NCBI GenBank assembly: GCA_003952965.2
Contig: CM025849.1
Location: 20,375,034 to 20,439,033, forward strand
Reading direction: 5' to 3'
From: Morella rubra
Taxonomy: Eukaryota; Streptophyta; Magnoliopsida; Fagales; Myricaceae
Length of the DNA stretch: 64,000 bases
Part shown: positions 36,976 through 50,160 of the stretch, piece after piece
How positions within the stretch are numbered: the first letter of the stretch is position 1
Layout of the letters: the number at the start of each line of letters is the position of its first letter
Translations under genes and position numbers: made by a program
Notes under the pieces: generated by a model
Databases searched by the model: none
What the model was told of the DNA's origin: nothing
What the model saw: the letters and a program-made list of their open reading frames with translations, nothing else

Positions 36976-37935
36976 GGGAATGGATTTGGTGCAAAGAGAG
37001 TTTGTGCTAAGGGTTGCAAAGACACGGTTCAGATTTAAAAAAAAACATCAACAGTTAAGATTTAAACACGTCATTTAATGCGACACTTTTAACAAAATGG
37101 CGGCCCGGCTTCAAGCCAATTTTTTTCCTAACTTTTTCTCGACTTTTCTCCCGTCTCTACCTGTGTCTTCCCCAACAAGAACAGTAGTTTTTTTTTTTTT
37201 TCTTTCCCCCCTTCTCTCTCTCTGGTCCCTTTCTCTTCCTCCCTCATTTTTCATTCTTCTCTTCTATTCTTGTTGTCACTCTAAGTACCAGATTTTTAAA
37301 ACCCAACTTCGTAATAGGAAGAGGACTCTTCCAGGCTTATAGAACTCACAAAGGCCATATTATAAATGTCAAAATCTCATCACCCTAGATACCCACCTGT
37401 AACTTTGCAACCTCATTAGACAATGTAATGTTCTCTATCTGTAGAGTTTGTGCCTTGTGTTCTAAGTCTGCAGTGTATTGCATCTTCCGCTCCTTGGAAC
37501 AAGCAACTGATTACAGAGGAGCAATACACTCAAGCACGAAATAGAGATAGGGAAAACAGAAACTTAATTCCAATTTTTTCACCTGTCTTTTGCTAATATT
37601 CGGTCCAGCAAGGGAAGGAGTAGCAGCAAGGAGAAAGAAAAAATGGGTAATAGGAGAAAGAAGAGGGAGGTGCGGTGCGGAAGAAGAAGAGAGATTCAAG
37701 GGACGAAGATAAGAGAGCAAAAAAGAAAATCGGGAGGTGCGGTACTGGAGATGTGCAGGAAAAAAAGTAGGAAAAAAAAAATCGGCTTGTAGTGAGCCAA
37801 GCCGAGCTTTAAGCCCTTTGTGTCTCTCCTCACTTCATTTAATGGCTATTTCCTGAACGTCGGATCTGTATTTTAAAATCTGAACAGTCTCTTTGCACCC
37901 TTAGCACAAACTCACTTTGCACAGAATCTATTCCC
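36976..37935. mobile_element. Mutator-like foldback element, 960 bp, inside fossil B
   Basis: Terminal inverted repeats begin GGGAATGGATT on the left and end AATCTATTCCC on the right. They continue through GAGTTTGTGCTAAGGGT and CAGATTTAAAA-like blocks to AAGCC(A/G)ATTTTTTT, so each arm is over 150 bp and the interior is partly foldback too. A direct repeat CTCTAATTCA of 10 bp flanks it (36966-36975 and 37936-37945), in the size range of Mutator insertions. It has no transposase and lies in the reverse transcriptase region of B. Confidence 0.85.
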
Positions 37936-39164
37936 CTCTAATTCATGCTGACCAAAGGAACACTTGCTGCTTTTGACAAAAAATTTGTGTTGCCGCAAAA
38001 CTTCAAACACCTTTTTCACATGATCAAGGTGTATACTCCAATTGGGACTATACACTAAAATATCGTCAGAGAAAACTAATACAAATTTTCTGAGAAAATT
38101 CTGGAAAATAAAATTCATGATAGCTTAGAAAGTGGAAGGGACATTACAAAGTCCAAAGGGCATGACTAAATATTCATAATGACCATTATGGGTTCTAAAG
38201 GCAATTTTGTGAATATCAGATGGATGAACTCTAATTTGATGATATCCCGCCCTTAAATCAAGTTTGGTGAAATAAGAAGCTCCATGGAATTCATCAAGCA
38301 TATCCTCAACAGTGGGTATAGGGAACCTATCCTTAATGATGACTGCATTGAGGGCTCTATAATCCGTGTAAAAATGCCATGACCCATCTTTTTTTTAAGG
38401 AGCAGCACAGGAGATGAGAATGGACTAGTACTAGGCCTGATCAACCCCAGTTTTAACATATCACCCACTTGTTTTTCAATTTCTGTTTTTTGGAAATATG
38501 CGTACCTATAGGGTCGCACATTTATCGCTTCAATGCCTGCCTTGATAGGGATATGATGATCAATTGGTCTCTGTGGAGGAAGTTGGTTCGGCTCTTCAAA
38601 GATGTCCGAATATTCCTCAACAAGCTGGAATAATTCTGGATGCACCTCTTCATTATTAATTTCTTCCATTGAATGAAGACAGACAAACTGCAAAAATTGA
38701 GTTCCCTTGTCTAGCATCCTTGGAAATTGCATCCACGTGCGTTGCTTGTATCATTGGAGCATCAATGCCTCGTAATTTCCTTGGCTTTTCACCCCAATGA
38801 AATTCCATAGTCATTTGTCTCCAATTGCAAACCACCGAACCAAGTAACACCAGCCATTGCACACCTAACACTAGATCAAGACCTGTTAGAGGCAATGAAT
38901 AAAGAGTTAGTGAGAAAGGGATACCTTGGATGGTGATCTGCACATGTTCAAAGCGCCCTTGACAACTGAGCCTATTTCCGTCTGTGACCTTCACCATAAA
39001 TTATTTGGTAGGAATAACGGGCAAATGCAACAGACTTGCGACTTTCTCACTAATGAAGTTATGAGTTGAGCCACTATCGATCAATACCACCAGCTCTTGA
39101 TGTCCCACCAAAGCCCCGTCACTCTCATTGTACGTGGTGTAGTCCATCCTGTGAGTGCATGAAG
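37936..39164 (-). mobile_element. Fossil B: protease and reverse transcriptase part
   Basis: The aspartic protease motif VLIDSGSTHNFISEKVA lies at about 39040-39110. Reverse transcriptase landmarks follow: [53 protein letters not shown] and VFSDDILVYSPNWSIHLDHV. These are typical of Ty3/gypsy pol. Confidence 0.85.
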
Positions 39165-39180
39165 CACTACAACAGTTTTT

Positions 39181-39880
39181 GGCTTCAGTGGCGAAACTTT
39201 TCATCTTTGAAGATGGAGTTTTCGTCGCTAAAGAGTTTCGGCGACAAAAAATTGTCGTCACAAATTCGTCACTGAAAGGCCGTTGCTGAAAGTCATCAGC
39301 GACAAAACCAAACAGCCGACACCGAAAATTAACTTTCCTCAACGAAACAGAGCTTTTGTCGCTAAAACAATGATTTTCAGTGACAAATTATTTCACCGCT
39401 GTTGGGATAGGATCGTCGTTGCAAAAAAACTTTCGTCGCTGAAAGTTGATTATAGAACACCATAGTTTGACCTTTAACGACGAGAGTTTTGTAGCCGAAA
39501 ACCGTTCGAATGGTACTATATGTTCGAACCAACTTATTTATGATGACAATTTTCGTCGCAATTGACAGAGATATTCAACTACAATATCTTAGTTCGTCAC
39601 AAACACTGTTCAAACGATAAAACGCTGGTCGAACAAGAGTTTGTGGCAACGAAAGCGTTTCGTAACTAATAGATCAATCCGTTCGAACAGATACTGTTGT
39701 TCAAATGGCATATTGATCGAACAGGTTTTACTTGGTTCGAACTTGGTTTCGTGTTGTTCATTTTTTAAATTAGCAACAATATTGTTTCGTCGCGGAAAGT
39801 AATTTTCGTTAGAACATGTGAAATTCGTTCGAATGTGTTACCCGTTCGATATTCCGTTCGAACGTGTTGTCTTTTACAAG
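39181..39880. repeat. CACTA 3' subterminal repeat cluster
   Basis: Near the end are GTCGCTAAA/GTCGCTGAAAG motifs. From about 39490 to 39870 there are roughly a dozen variants of the palindrome GTTCGAAC (TGTTCGAACC, CCGTTCGAACAG, CGTTCGAACGTG). In En/Spm, subterminal repeats are the sites the TNPA protein binds; that these play this role is inference. Confidence 0.75.
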
Positions 39881-40239
39881 AGCTCCCAAAAACACCTGAT
39901 AGTCTCAAATTGCATCAAATATTGGAGTAATTCTTAACCAACACAGTCTTGTAATATTTATATCTGGAATGATTCTCAAATTACAAATTCCTACACACAC
40001 AAATGTAAGATTAAATAAAAAAATACGAAAGTTATACAAGTTATGATATTGGAAAAACAAGTGTATATAGTTAACATAAATTCAAATCTAATAAACTGTT
40101 CCACCATTCCAAAACTTAATCCAAAAATATGAACAATACCATGATATTGCACAAACAAGTGTATCTAGTTAGAATAAGTTAAAATCCAATAAATTGTTCC
40201 AACATTCAAAAACTCAATCCAAAACTTGAACGATCATCA

Positions 40240-41960
40240 AAAACAATACTGAAACCCTCAAAACCTTATAATTTGCCAATGAAGTCCTACCTACGAATCT
40301 CGTTGCGCAAATTGTGCCTTAAGTAGTTGAAGTTGTTCTTGAATTTGCCTCTGTGCCTCCTGCATTTCTACTTGTTGGTTTTTAGGTTATCATACTCGCT
40401 CTGCCTTGACTTCAGCTCTTCTATTGTAGCTTTAGCTGCCTCTAACTCACGAACCAGCTCGGGATCTCTTTGTAATATTCAGTAGAGGATGAGGCAGCAA
40501 TAGGCTTCACAGAGCGACCAAAACCTCTCATATAGCCAGATTTTTTCCCAAGAACTTGAGTAAAAACGTCAACATCTTTTGATGCTCTTGACTCTATAGT
40601 TGATTGGGATTGGATATCCACCATCTTCTCCTACAATCATAAAATTAAATTATAGATTGTATTAACATAAATAGACTAATTTGGCAAAATAATATGAAAA
40701 CTTTACTTACATAATTTTCTCTAGCAACATCAGACACCCACCCTTCGCCATTTTTTTTATGATGCGTCTTACTGTATAAATCTGCAGCTGTTGGTGTTCC
40801 ACTCTCGGGGTCTTGCTGCACAATTCATAGGCCAAAAGAAAGAACATTTAGCATATTTATGAAATTAAAATGTGGTAATAAATACTGATTATACTTACCA
40901 AATTCTTTCTATGCCAAACAAATGGTCTACAACCACCAGTGTGGTGCACCTTCAATTTCGATCTATTATTGGTGTTAATTCGACTACGCTCCTGCAAATG
41001 CAATAACCTCCATAATATGCTTATCATTAAAAAAATGCCGTTGCTTTTCATAAAACAATTACCTGATAAGAAGATTGAGAGAATAGCTCACAGCATGCAA
41101 TCCAGTTTTCTTTAGACGTGTCGCCATAAGGATGTTGCAATGCTTCATCCTTACTCTCAAACTTCTTAAAATGTTTGTGTAATTTCGCCTTATGATTTTT
41201 GAAAGCCGCATTCATTATAGAATTCACAGTTTCTCTATCTTCCTGTCGAGAATAGTTGAGCTCAAAGTCAACCTGTAAAAAGAACATAAAAAAAAATTAG
41301 TAACAGATATGAGGGTGATGTAATTAAACAATTAGATACATACCAAAACACGCTCCCTGATATATTCTTTTATAGAATTCGGAACCTTTGCCCAGGTTGG
41401 CGTACCAAATGGAGCATGCATTCGAACAAGTGTTCCAATCAATGTTGCAAGACGACTAGATTCATCACCGTCTGTGCCTCGGTGTCCATCGGGGATATTG
41501 ACTGCAATCTTACCGCTTGGGCCTACAAAACACTCCTACAAGTGAGTTAGAAGTTAAACCTACGTGAATGCATAGACTCAAAATTAATGAAAAACAATAT
41601 AATACAAGTGAGTTAGAAGATTTACGTGAATGCATAGTCAAAATTAATCTACCCAAAAGTAGTATAGAGTTTAGAGAACTTACAGGCCACACTACTTTGT
41701 GCCAGAGGAGGACTGTTTAAAGGTGTTTCACTCGACACCCTCGGCGTTGTAGCTGGGGTAGATTGTGTAGGTTGAGAAGTCTCTGCATGGTTTGTTGAGA
41801 GGTAGGAGCGGAACGTTGACGTTTTCCACCTATTGTCATGATGCTAACCTGACAAATTAATAAATTGTCAATTCGTATCATCAGCGGACGTGCCATCATC
41901 AGTAGAATTCGACACACTTTCTTCCTCATCGGAGATGACTTCTTCCTCCTCACTTTCATC
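40240..41960 (-). CDS. TNPA-like protein gene (Ptta/En/Spm family)
   Basis: Exon-like blocks on the minus strand: MTIGGKRQRSAPTSQQT at about 41840, a block with IAVNIPDGHRGTDGDESSRL at 41350-41520, then VDFELNYSRQEDRETVNSIM (41048-41277), ERSRINTNNRSKLKVHHTGG (about 40900-40990), DPESGTPTAADLYSKTHHKK (about 40730-40830) and EKMVDIQSQSTIESRA to FGRSVKPIAASSS (about 40470-40630). A Gln-rich coiled coil ends near 40290. The introns have AT-rich GT-AG borders. This family is thought to bind the subterminal repeats and assist transposition. The first exon appears frame-shifted after about 25 codons. Confidence 0.7.
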
Positions 41961-44900
41961 ATCTATAAAGTCGTCTTCTTCAATCATTTCCTCTACTTCA
42001 ATCGAAGCATCTACAGTTTCTGGCTCAACATCATTTCTATGCAATGGGATCAAATCATAATCCCCGAAATCTACAAAGAGTGGAATGACTCAGTTTCTTG
42101 ATATGCTTCATTCGGTATTGCCTCTTCAATCTCCTTGTCACCACTATCTACCACTTCAGGAATATCATAAATATTCCTATGACCAAGTTTTTGAACCACC
42201 CGCCAGTGACCACCAAATTCAGTGTCAGGTAAATAAAACACTTGATTAGCTTGAGTAGAAAGTACGAATGGATCATTTTGGTACCATTTGCGAGATGTGT
42301 TCACACTTGTAAAATATGAATCTGTGCGTATACCTACATTATGTTTTTCCACATCCCACCAATCACATTTGAATAAGTACACGACATTCCCTCGTAAATA
42401 GCGTAACGCAAAGATATCCAATATCACACCGTAAAAATCAATATCTTTCCCATCGTGATCTCCCGGAACAACCACTCCACTATTTTGAGTTTTACGACAT
42501 TGTTCTCTGTCAGTAGTGTGATACCTAACCCCTCCTACGATACATCCAGAGTATCGTTTAGCACGTTCATCAGGACCACATGCTAATGCATATAAATCAT
42601 CATACACATTTGAGGGATTTTCGTCACGCAAGTTGCTAATCTATAAACATGAAAAGTAACGAATTATTATCATAAGTACATGGCAAACAAATCGTACAAA
42701 ATAATACACCCGTATGTAAATGGAAAAAAATGTATTATTAATTAAGAAGTCATACACGTTTCTTGAACCACTCTGGAAATTCTTCTTCATGTTGACTCTT
42801 GATATTTCCCGAACTTTGTCTCTTTAGAATGTCAATATGCTCACTATAATTATATTATTAATCAATAAAAATTGTACATAAAGAAATTCAGAATGAAAAT
42901 TTATCAATATGAAATATAATTGAGAACTTACTTCAAGTATGCATCAATCTCAGAGCAATTGTTCAACACGTACCATCTTGCTTTTCTAAACTCTGCTCCC
43001 AACAAATCATACCCTGCTTCAGCTCCTAATGGCCTGACATCTTGTGAAAAAATACTGAACTTATCACATGTCAGATGCTCATTTCCTCCAACAATATTTC
43101 TGTCCCCTCTATTAAAACGTGTCTCAACACCACCAAGATACATAGAACAGAACGTCAGACACTCGTAATCCACATATGCCTCAGCGATTGACCCCTCTGC
43201 GCGTGCTTTATTGCGTGCAAACCGTTTAAGTCTCCCCAAAAACCGCTCCATCGGATACATCCACCTACATTGTACTGGGCCAGCGAGGATAGCTTCACGA
43301 GGAAGGTGGACAGCCAAATGAACCATTACATCAAAGAATGAAGGTGGAAATATTCTCTCCAACTTACATAGGATCATGCCAATATCTTCGTCTAAATGCC
43401 TCAAGACATTCATATTCAATGTACGTGAACATAAATCCCTGAAAAAAAGGCTCAACTCTGTTATTGCAACACGAACATCTTTGCTTAAATAACCACAATT
43501 GCAACCGGAAGTAGACGCTGTAGAAATACGTGACAATCATGACTTTTCATTCCAAGTGATTTTACCTTCCTTCTCTTTTACACAACAAGAGATATTAGAA
43601 GCATACCCGTCTGGGAACTTTACATTTCTCACCCAATTACAAAATTCAACCCTCTCTTTCTTTGTTAAGGTATAACATGCATGCGGCATAACATAGGATT
43701 GACCACGAGGTTGTAGATGTAAATCTCTCTTCACCTTCATCTTAGCTAAATCTTTTCGAGAGTTCACTGTATCTTTCGTCTTACCCTCGATATTCAACAA
43801 TGTCCCGAGAATATTATCACATATATTTTTCTCAATATGCATAACATCCAAATTGTGGCGCACTTTCAAAGTTGACCAGTATGGCAACTCAAAAAATATA
43901 CTCTTCTTTGTCCAATTCAACTCCTCCTCAGTACGTTTTCTCTTCTTCAAAGCTTTACTAAATTGTACTTGTCTTACGTTCGTCAACTGCATTAATATAT
44001 CCTCACCTGACAATTCACTTGGTGGTAGCCCGTACTCTTCTTCACCATCAAACATTATTCGATTCTTCCTCCAACTGTGATCTATTGGTAAATAACGACG
44101 ATGGCCCATGTAGCACATCTTCCTACAGTGTGATAGATATTTCGAAGCAATCGATTGGTTACATGCCGGACATGCCAATTTTCCCTTCGTACTCCACCCA
44201 GATAAATTACCATACACCGAAAAATCATTGATAGTCCACATTACTGCTGCATGCATTTGAAAATAGCTAGATGTTGACGCATCAAATGTACAAACACCTT
44301 CGAGCCATAACATTTTCAACTCTTCCACCAAAGGTATAGTAAACATCAATATCATTTCCTGGAGATCTTGGTCCGGGAATAAGTAACGTCATCATAAAGA
44401 ATGGATCCTTCATGCACTTCCAAGGTGGCAAATTGTATGGCATAAGCACCACTGGCCACATGCTATAACTTGTACTCATATTGCCAAATGGATTAAATCC
44501 ATCGGTGGCTAATCCAAGACGAACATTACGAGCTTCCGTCCAAACCATTCATGCTCCTTGTCGAACTCTTTCCATGCTAACGAGTCTGCTGGATGCCTCA
44601 TATTATCTTCATCTAGGATCCGTTTTTCTCTATGCCATCTCATGTCCTCAGCGGTCTTCTTTGAAATAAACAACTTTTGCAATCGTGGTATTAATGGGAA
44701 ATGACGCAGAACTTTCTTAGGAATTTTTTTGCGCTTTGTCACACTATTGACCCATCTAGATTCACCACATACCGGGCACACTTCTAACTTCTCTGTTCTT
44801 TCCAAAATAAAATACAATCATTGATGCATGCATGTATGGGTATATAATCAAGACCCAGACCCCGATTTAATGTTCTTGCCTCCCTATATGACTTAGGCAG

Positions 44901-45470
44901 AGTTTCTCCTTCTGGAAGAGCTTCTTTAATCAACTCTAACACCATATTAAATGCTGCAATACTCATATTATTTAGGGCCTTTATGTGCATCAATCGTAGT
45001 GTGAATGCTAACTTTGAAAAACACTCACAACCGGATAAAGAGGACGTGTTGCATCTTCCAATAGGCGATCAAAGTCCTTTGCTCCATATTCCCCTCCAGT
45101 TGGTTCATCATTATTATGTCCATCTCCAGACGTTGTACCCATAAATATTCCCGCACCGATATCCTCTAACATTTCATCTATTTCCTCGATCGGTTCGTGA
45201 GCATCATTCACTTCATCCTCACCTTCATCATCTACAGTATCATCAGCATGCCTCAACTCACCATATGGTTCACCGTGTAACACCCATTTAGTATAAACTT
45301 TTATCAATCCCATTCACAATCAAATGGTCCTCAACTTTCCCCACTTCCTGAAAGTATACATTCATACACCGCCGACAAGGGCACCTAATCTCATTCTTGT
45401 CATCCACACATCCACGTGCCATAATCATGAACTGTTTTACCCCTTCTAAATACTTCTCCCGAATCGATTT
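41868..45470 (-). CDS. TNPD-like CACTA transposase
   Basis: Domains from the N-terminus: a transposase-associated zinc-binding region (NEIRCPCRRCMN..., about 45300-45470); acidic linker; conserved region with CPVCGESRW (44509-44817); transposase_21-type core (RLGLATDGFNPFGN, LACPACNQSIASKYLSHCRK, YWSTLKVRHNLDVMHIEKNI; 43537-44548); a DUF4218-like part (FFDVMVHLAVHLPREAILAG, RWMYPMERFLGRLKRF; 42928-43536); and a DUF4216-like part (FYGVILDIFALRYLRGNVVY; 42071-42631). A very acidic tail ends at 41868. Introns interrupt the gene. Frame changes within the N-terminal half (45008-44993, 44784-44548) and near 42070 are not all explained by introns, so activity is doubtful. Confidence 0.85.
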
Positions 45471-46589
45471 GTTTCATTCATCCAACTCTTATCCATCTTC
45501 CTCACCCTTTAAAAAAAACAAACAAACAACAAAGCTTACAAAGACATGCAATATGACTTTCATCTATTTGTGAAAAGGTAGTTGGTCCTATCCCATTCAA
45601 GATTATATGCTCTGTATTGCATTGCAAATGACTAATGTTATCCTTCACCTCATTAGAAATTTCGACAGCATCTCCTTATAGTTCTCCAAGTATACGCATT
45701 GTACTAAATCGTTGTGAATTATCGATTATCATCTAGATTCACAACGAGTTCGTACCGATATACCCAGAGAACAAAAAGGAGATCCTACCGAAATTCTAAA
45801 TCACGAGACAAAAGATAACATCAGTCCATTGCATGCAATACAAAGCATATAATCTCAAACTGTCCAAACTTGGACAATTCAAGAATTAATGTACGACATT
45901 CTTGGTGCATGTCGTACAGTAATTCTCAAACGGGTCTAAGGCTAATATGTATACATGCATAGCGTACATCAAGTTATACAAAATCATATCAAACAGAAAG
46001 CCTTTCTCTTATGCATAGCATACATCAAGTTATGAATATCTACAAAAGTGTCACAATAACAACAACAAATAAAAAATCCAGTAGTGTGAGCAAAATTGAT
46101 AAATCCCAACTCAACAAAAGTTTCACATCAATAACAGTCACCCTAGTAGCTGTAGATTAAACTCACAAAAAATTCCTTAAACTCACATCAATAATACATC
46201 ATAGAATAAATCTCAAACTCCACAACAACCTTCCTTCACAACATAAATCCCAACTCAACAACAACCAAATATCATTCTCAAAAAACCAAAATCTTACCTT
46301 ATAGTTGCTTTCCCCTTTGTTTGCCCGAACTCAAACCAACAAACACAACTGAGAAAAATGGGTATAGGCGTTTAAAGATGAGATTTTTAATTTAATGAGA
46401 AGAAAATGTAAAGAAATGAAGGAATGGACTGAAATAACTTACCAGATGCAAGCAAAAATGAGTATGACAGTAGAAATGAAAACACCCAGCTGATGCTCTC
46501 TGATTTCCTCTGCTCGCCGTCGTCTTCTTTGTTGTAGGTGAAGTGGGTCGCAGGAATGTTCTAATTCCCGCGAGGCAAAGTTCTTTTTT
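45471..46589. other. CACTA internal non-coding stretch
   Basis: AT-rich DNA upstream of the transposase, probably its leader or introns. A nearly repeated GCATAGC(G/A)TACATCAAGTTAT occurs at about 45957 and 46014. No gene recognised. Confidence 0.45.
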
Positions 46590-46790
46590 TTGTATTGGCG
46601 GCAATCTCGTTTGAACGGTTAGTATACACCGTTCGAACGTTGTTTCCCTTAAGTAAAACTGTGCGTCAAGAAACGTTCGCTCCAACATAAATATTCGTTC
46701 GAACGTGCATGAAGATGTTCGACCACACTATCTCGTTCGCACAGAATTGAAAATCATATGTTCGAACGGATGTATCATGTTCGAATGACT
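46590..46790. repeat. Internal GTTCGAAC-type repeat cluster in the CACTA element
   Basis: Several copies (CGTTTGAACGG, CCGTTCGAACG, ATTCGTTCGAACG, TGTTCGAACGG, TGTTCGAATG) in 200 bp, just upstream of the transposase gene. This is far from either end of the element, which is unusual for motifs of subterminal type. Confidence 0.75.
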
Positions 46791-47109
46791 ATCGTAACCA
46801 TATAAAATGACAGCATTAATTTACTTATCTTAAACTAATTATAATTTAAACTAATAAATTCTAATAAATTTATTTTAAGTTACGTATCTTAAACTAGGTT
46901 AATGTATCAAAATATATATAGTAAATGTATCAAAATATCTTTACAATCTAATTCATCATAATAATATAATAGGCATCAATACATAATATCCCAAAATGTG
47001 ATCATAATATTCCAAAGTCTCAACACATAGTCATAATAAAAACATTAAAAAAAACCACAAAATACTTAAAACATAATAGACTGATCAAGTGTCACTGTGT
47101 CTCACAAAA

Positions 47110-48183
47110 TATAAATATAGTAGATGATCAAGTGTCTCGCTCATTCCTTAGTTCACGGATCTCCTCCTTAATCTTGTCAAATAGCTTATCCATCCGCACA
47201 ATAATCTCCTCCAACAGCATGTTCATCCATGGAGGACGCTCGACCTGGCTCGAAGAGCTCTGACCAACCTCATAAGTGGATGATCTACCTCGTTGTGTGG
47301 GAAGGCTACGAGGAGGCGGTCTGCCATCCATGGCGTCCTCATCTGCATCGACATCCCCAGCAACATGTGCTCCACCCTGAGCAAGATGAGTTGCACTGCG
47401 GCTAAATGTACTACGACATATTGGCCCAATTGGAGTTCGTATCTTCTCATCAGGCAAAATAGGAACACCAGCAGCTACCAACATGCACGAGATCAGCAAG
47501 CCATGTGGGAGACCATCTCGCTCGGATGTATATCGTGCATCTCGAAGAATCTGCTGAACAATAAGTGCTGGGAGATCAATCGGAATCCGACGCGCAACCA
47601 TAACGAGAAGCAATCCGCGCTCGAAACTGAGCTCGGACCTGGTGATGTTTCGGCGCCACGTCCCAAACGATAATAAGATCAAGCATTCGAAAGAATCCTA
47701 TCATATCACAATGGCATATCATTGTAGATGGCACAATCATATCTGCACCCGTCACTTCCTTCCACACTTCTTCCGATGTCATGTCAAAAGGAGGGCCAAT
47801 AGTCGAGTATGCCGGCACTTGGGGTCTCAGTATTCCAATAAACTGAGCAATGATATTAGCGGATAGTGTGAAAAAGACTCCTTTCACTTGGATAGTCAGC
47901 TCCTCGACATTAGCATCCACAGTGAGAACTTGTGCATAGAAGTCACGCACAAGATCAACGTATACATCACCGTAGATTCGAGAAACTGAGCCCATCCCCT
48001 CTCTTCAAAGTTAGACTGTATGCTCTGACCTTCATACTCCAACTCGTTGAAATCCCTCAAGCGAACAACACGCTCAATAACAACCGGTCTCTTGTAAATT
48101 AATGCTTGATGCTGAGCTAGAGACAATGACACTCTAGTTTGAGTCCCTTGCGAAGATGAGGATGCACGTCTTCTTGGTGCCAT
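47110..48183 (-). pseudogene. Plant-transposon-protein-like gene carried in the CACTA element
   Basis: Starts MAPRRRASSSSQGTQTRV and continues with FNELEYEGQSIQSNFEERGW, then RIYGDVYVDLVRDFYAQV, VKGVFFTLSANIIAQFIGIL, a segment with LPHGLLISCMLVAAGVPI and a charged helix IVRMDKLFDKIKEEIRELRN. The pattern is that of the 'putative plant transposon protein' domain found in many plant genomes, whose function is not known. The parts lie in three frames with overlaps near 47900-48000 and 47580-47680 and no convincing introns there, so the copy seems frame-shifted at least twice. It sits between two GTTCGAAC clusters. Confidence 0.65.
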
Positions 48184-48929
48184 TTTCAAAGCTGCAAAAG
48201 AATTCAAGCTAAAGTTAATTCTTATATATTCAAAACTAAGTAATTAAAATTATAATGATACCTTCTATCTTACAATATGTTACTAATCATTAAGAACAAT
48301 TTATGAAATAAATATGAAACAACGTAAACTATTTGTACCTATATCTTCAATGATTTGTACTTATGGAAATTCTTTTATCTGTTGAATTTTCAACAACTTG
48401 AACCCGAATACAAAAGTATATATCAAACATATAAAGCAAATATACTATTAACAAAATCAGCCTAAAAATCAACCAAGATCAACCTCTACACGTTGTTAAC
48501 ATCAATCCAAGCAGCACTTATTTTCAACTATTATTTCATTATTATGTTATTCCTGATTAACATAGAACATAATAGTATTCCGGCATTCTTTCATCAATAT
48601 ATCTTCTATCTTACAATACACAAACAACGAATAAAACTAAAGAAGAGGGAAGAAAGACTACCGAAAGACTAACGAATAGAGATTTCCTTTAAAGTAACAT
48701 CTTCGAATGAATGTTCTTGAGAAACAAAGACTACCGAACCAAAACAAAACAATGAACCAAGTAGCAAAACAATGAATGAAGGAATAAAACTAAGAAACTA
48801 ACAATAAAATCAATGACAGGCCACGTACCAGGAAGCGAGGCTGAGCGATCTGGTGGAAAAAATGTAGATTTTCGAGTTTGCTGGACGAAATGGAGTTTAA
48901 CTGCCTTTGTATCGACTATATTGTGCTAT

Positions 48930-50160
48930 TCTTCCTCTGTTCGAACAAAACAGGTGCAGTTTTTAAAAACCAGAATGGTTCGGGAGGTAGACGACGGTTG
49001 ACGTTCGTTCGAACGACATAGGGCCGTTCGAACAGCCATTGGACAGGTGCCACAAATCAGCGGGTCCACTCTTAACACTTGGCTAAATCCAACGAACCAT
49101 GTTTGAACGAAAGTATAGTGTTCGAACAACGTCAGGCGCTGCAGGCAACACCTCACACACCACCGAATTAAAAGCAGCCAAGTGTCAACAATTGTTCGAA
49201 CGTGCCATTTTGTTCGAACGTGCCATTTTGTTCGAACGCTTGCAAGCGTTACAGGCTTCGACGTGACGTTGCCTGCGACGCCTCACTCACCACCCAATCA
49301 AAGTCTGGCATGTGGCAACATCAATTAGAACGGCGAGGTACGTTCGAATGGTTATAGGCGTTGCAGGCTTCGACGAGACATTGCCTGCGATGCCTCACTC
49401 AGCACCCAATTGAAGTCTGCATGTGGCAAACGTAGTTCGAACGGATGTTACCGTTCGAATAGCTGCAGGCGTTACAGGCATCGAAAAGACATTGCCTGCG
49501 ACGCCTCACTCAATAACCAATTAAACTCACACGTAAGTCAGACCTCGTTCGAACATAATGTGGTGTTCGAACACTGTAACAGAAACAACGCAACCAACCA
49601 ATTATAACTAGACATCTGCCACCTATCGTTCGAACAGTCACTACCGTTCGACCGGGTTACGTTCGCACACTCCACTCTTGATCGAATGAATGTGTACCAA
49701 GTTTTTGCGACAACGACATGTCGTCGCAGATCTTTATATTCAGCGAAGATGTAAAGATGTCGTTGCTAAGAAACCCCGTTCGATCAAAAGTACGTGTTCG
49801 ATCGAAATTTTAATTTTGCGACGACACTTTTTCGTCACGGAAAAACTCTAACCAATTAACAACTAAATTATTTGCAACGGATTTGGGTAATCGTCACTGA
49901 AATTACGTTCGAACGGTTTTGTATTGTTCGAACAGGTTTTTGTACAATTTTTTATTATTTGAATGGTTGTTGCAGCCGTAAGAACGAGATATGCCATTCG
50001 AACAGTGTTTTTGGCGACGACATTTTCTCTTCGTCGCGGAAAATAATTTGTGTTCCTAGTTAGCGACGAAAACTTGATTTGGTCGCTGAAAAGTTACTTT
50101 CAGTGACGAACAGTGTTTCGCCACTGATACTTTCGTTGCTGAAAGTAAAATATGTTGTAG
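48930..50160. repeat. CACTA 5' subterminal repeat region
   Basis: Dense GTTCGAAC-type motifs (for example CGTTCGAACGACATAG, TGTTCGAACG, CCGTTCGAATAG) from about 48940 to 50000, followed by GTCGC(G/T)GAAA-type motifs up to the TGTTGTAGTG end. It mirrors the other end and includes the tandem array at 49110-49540. Confidence 0.8.
49110..49540. repeat. Tandem array of ~112-bp units in the CACTA 5' end
   Basis: A unit containing GGCGTTACAGGC, GACATTGCCTGCGACGCC and CCTCACTCA recurs with CCTCAC at 49151, 49281, 49393 and 49504, spacings 130, 112 and 111 bp. Each unit holds one or two GTTCGAAC-type motifs. Confidence 0.85.

Noticed and set aside
37097-37342. Open frame starting MAARLQANFFPNFF
   Set aside because: It lies in the pyrimidine-rich arm of the Mutator-like foldback element; Phe/Leu/Ser-rich by composition and without relatives.
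49110-49540. CRISPR-like regular repeats
   Set aside because: Units are ~112 bp tandem copies inside a plant CACTA element, with no spacer structure.
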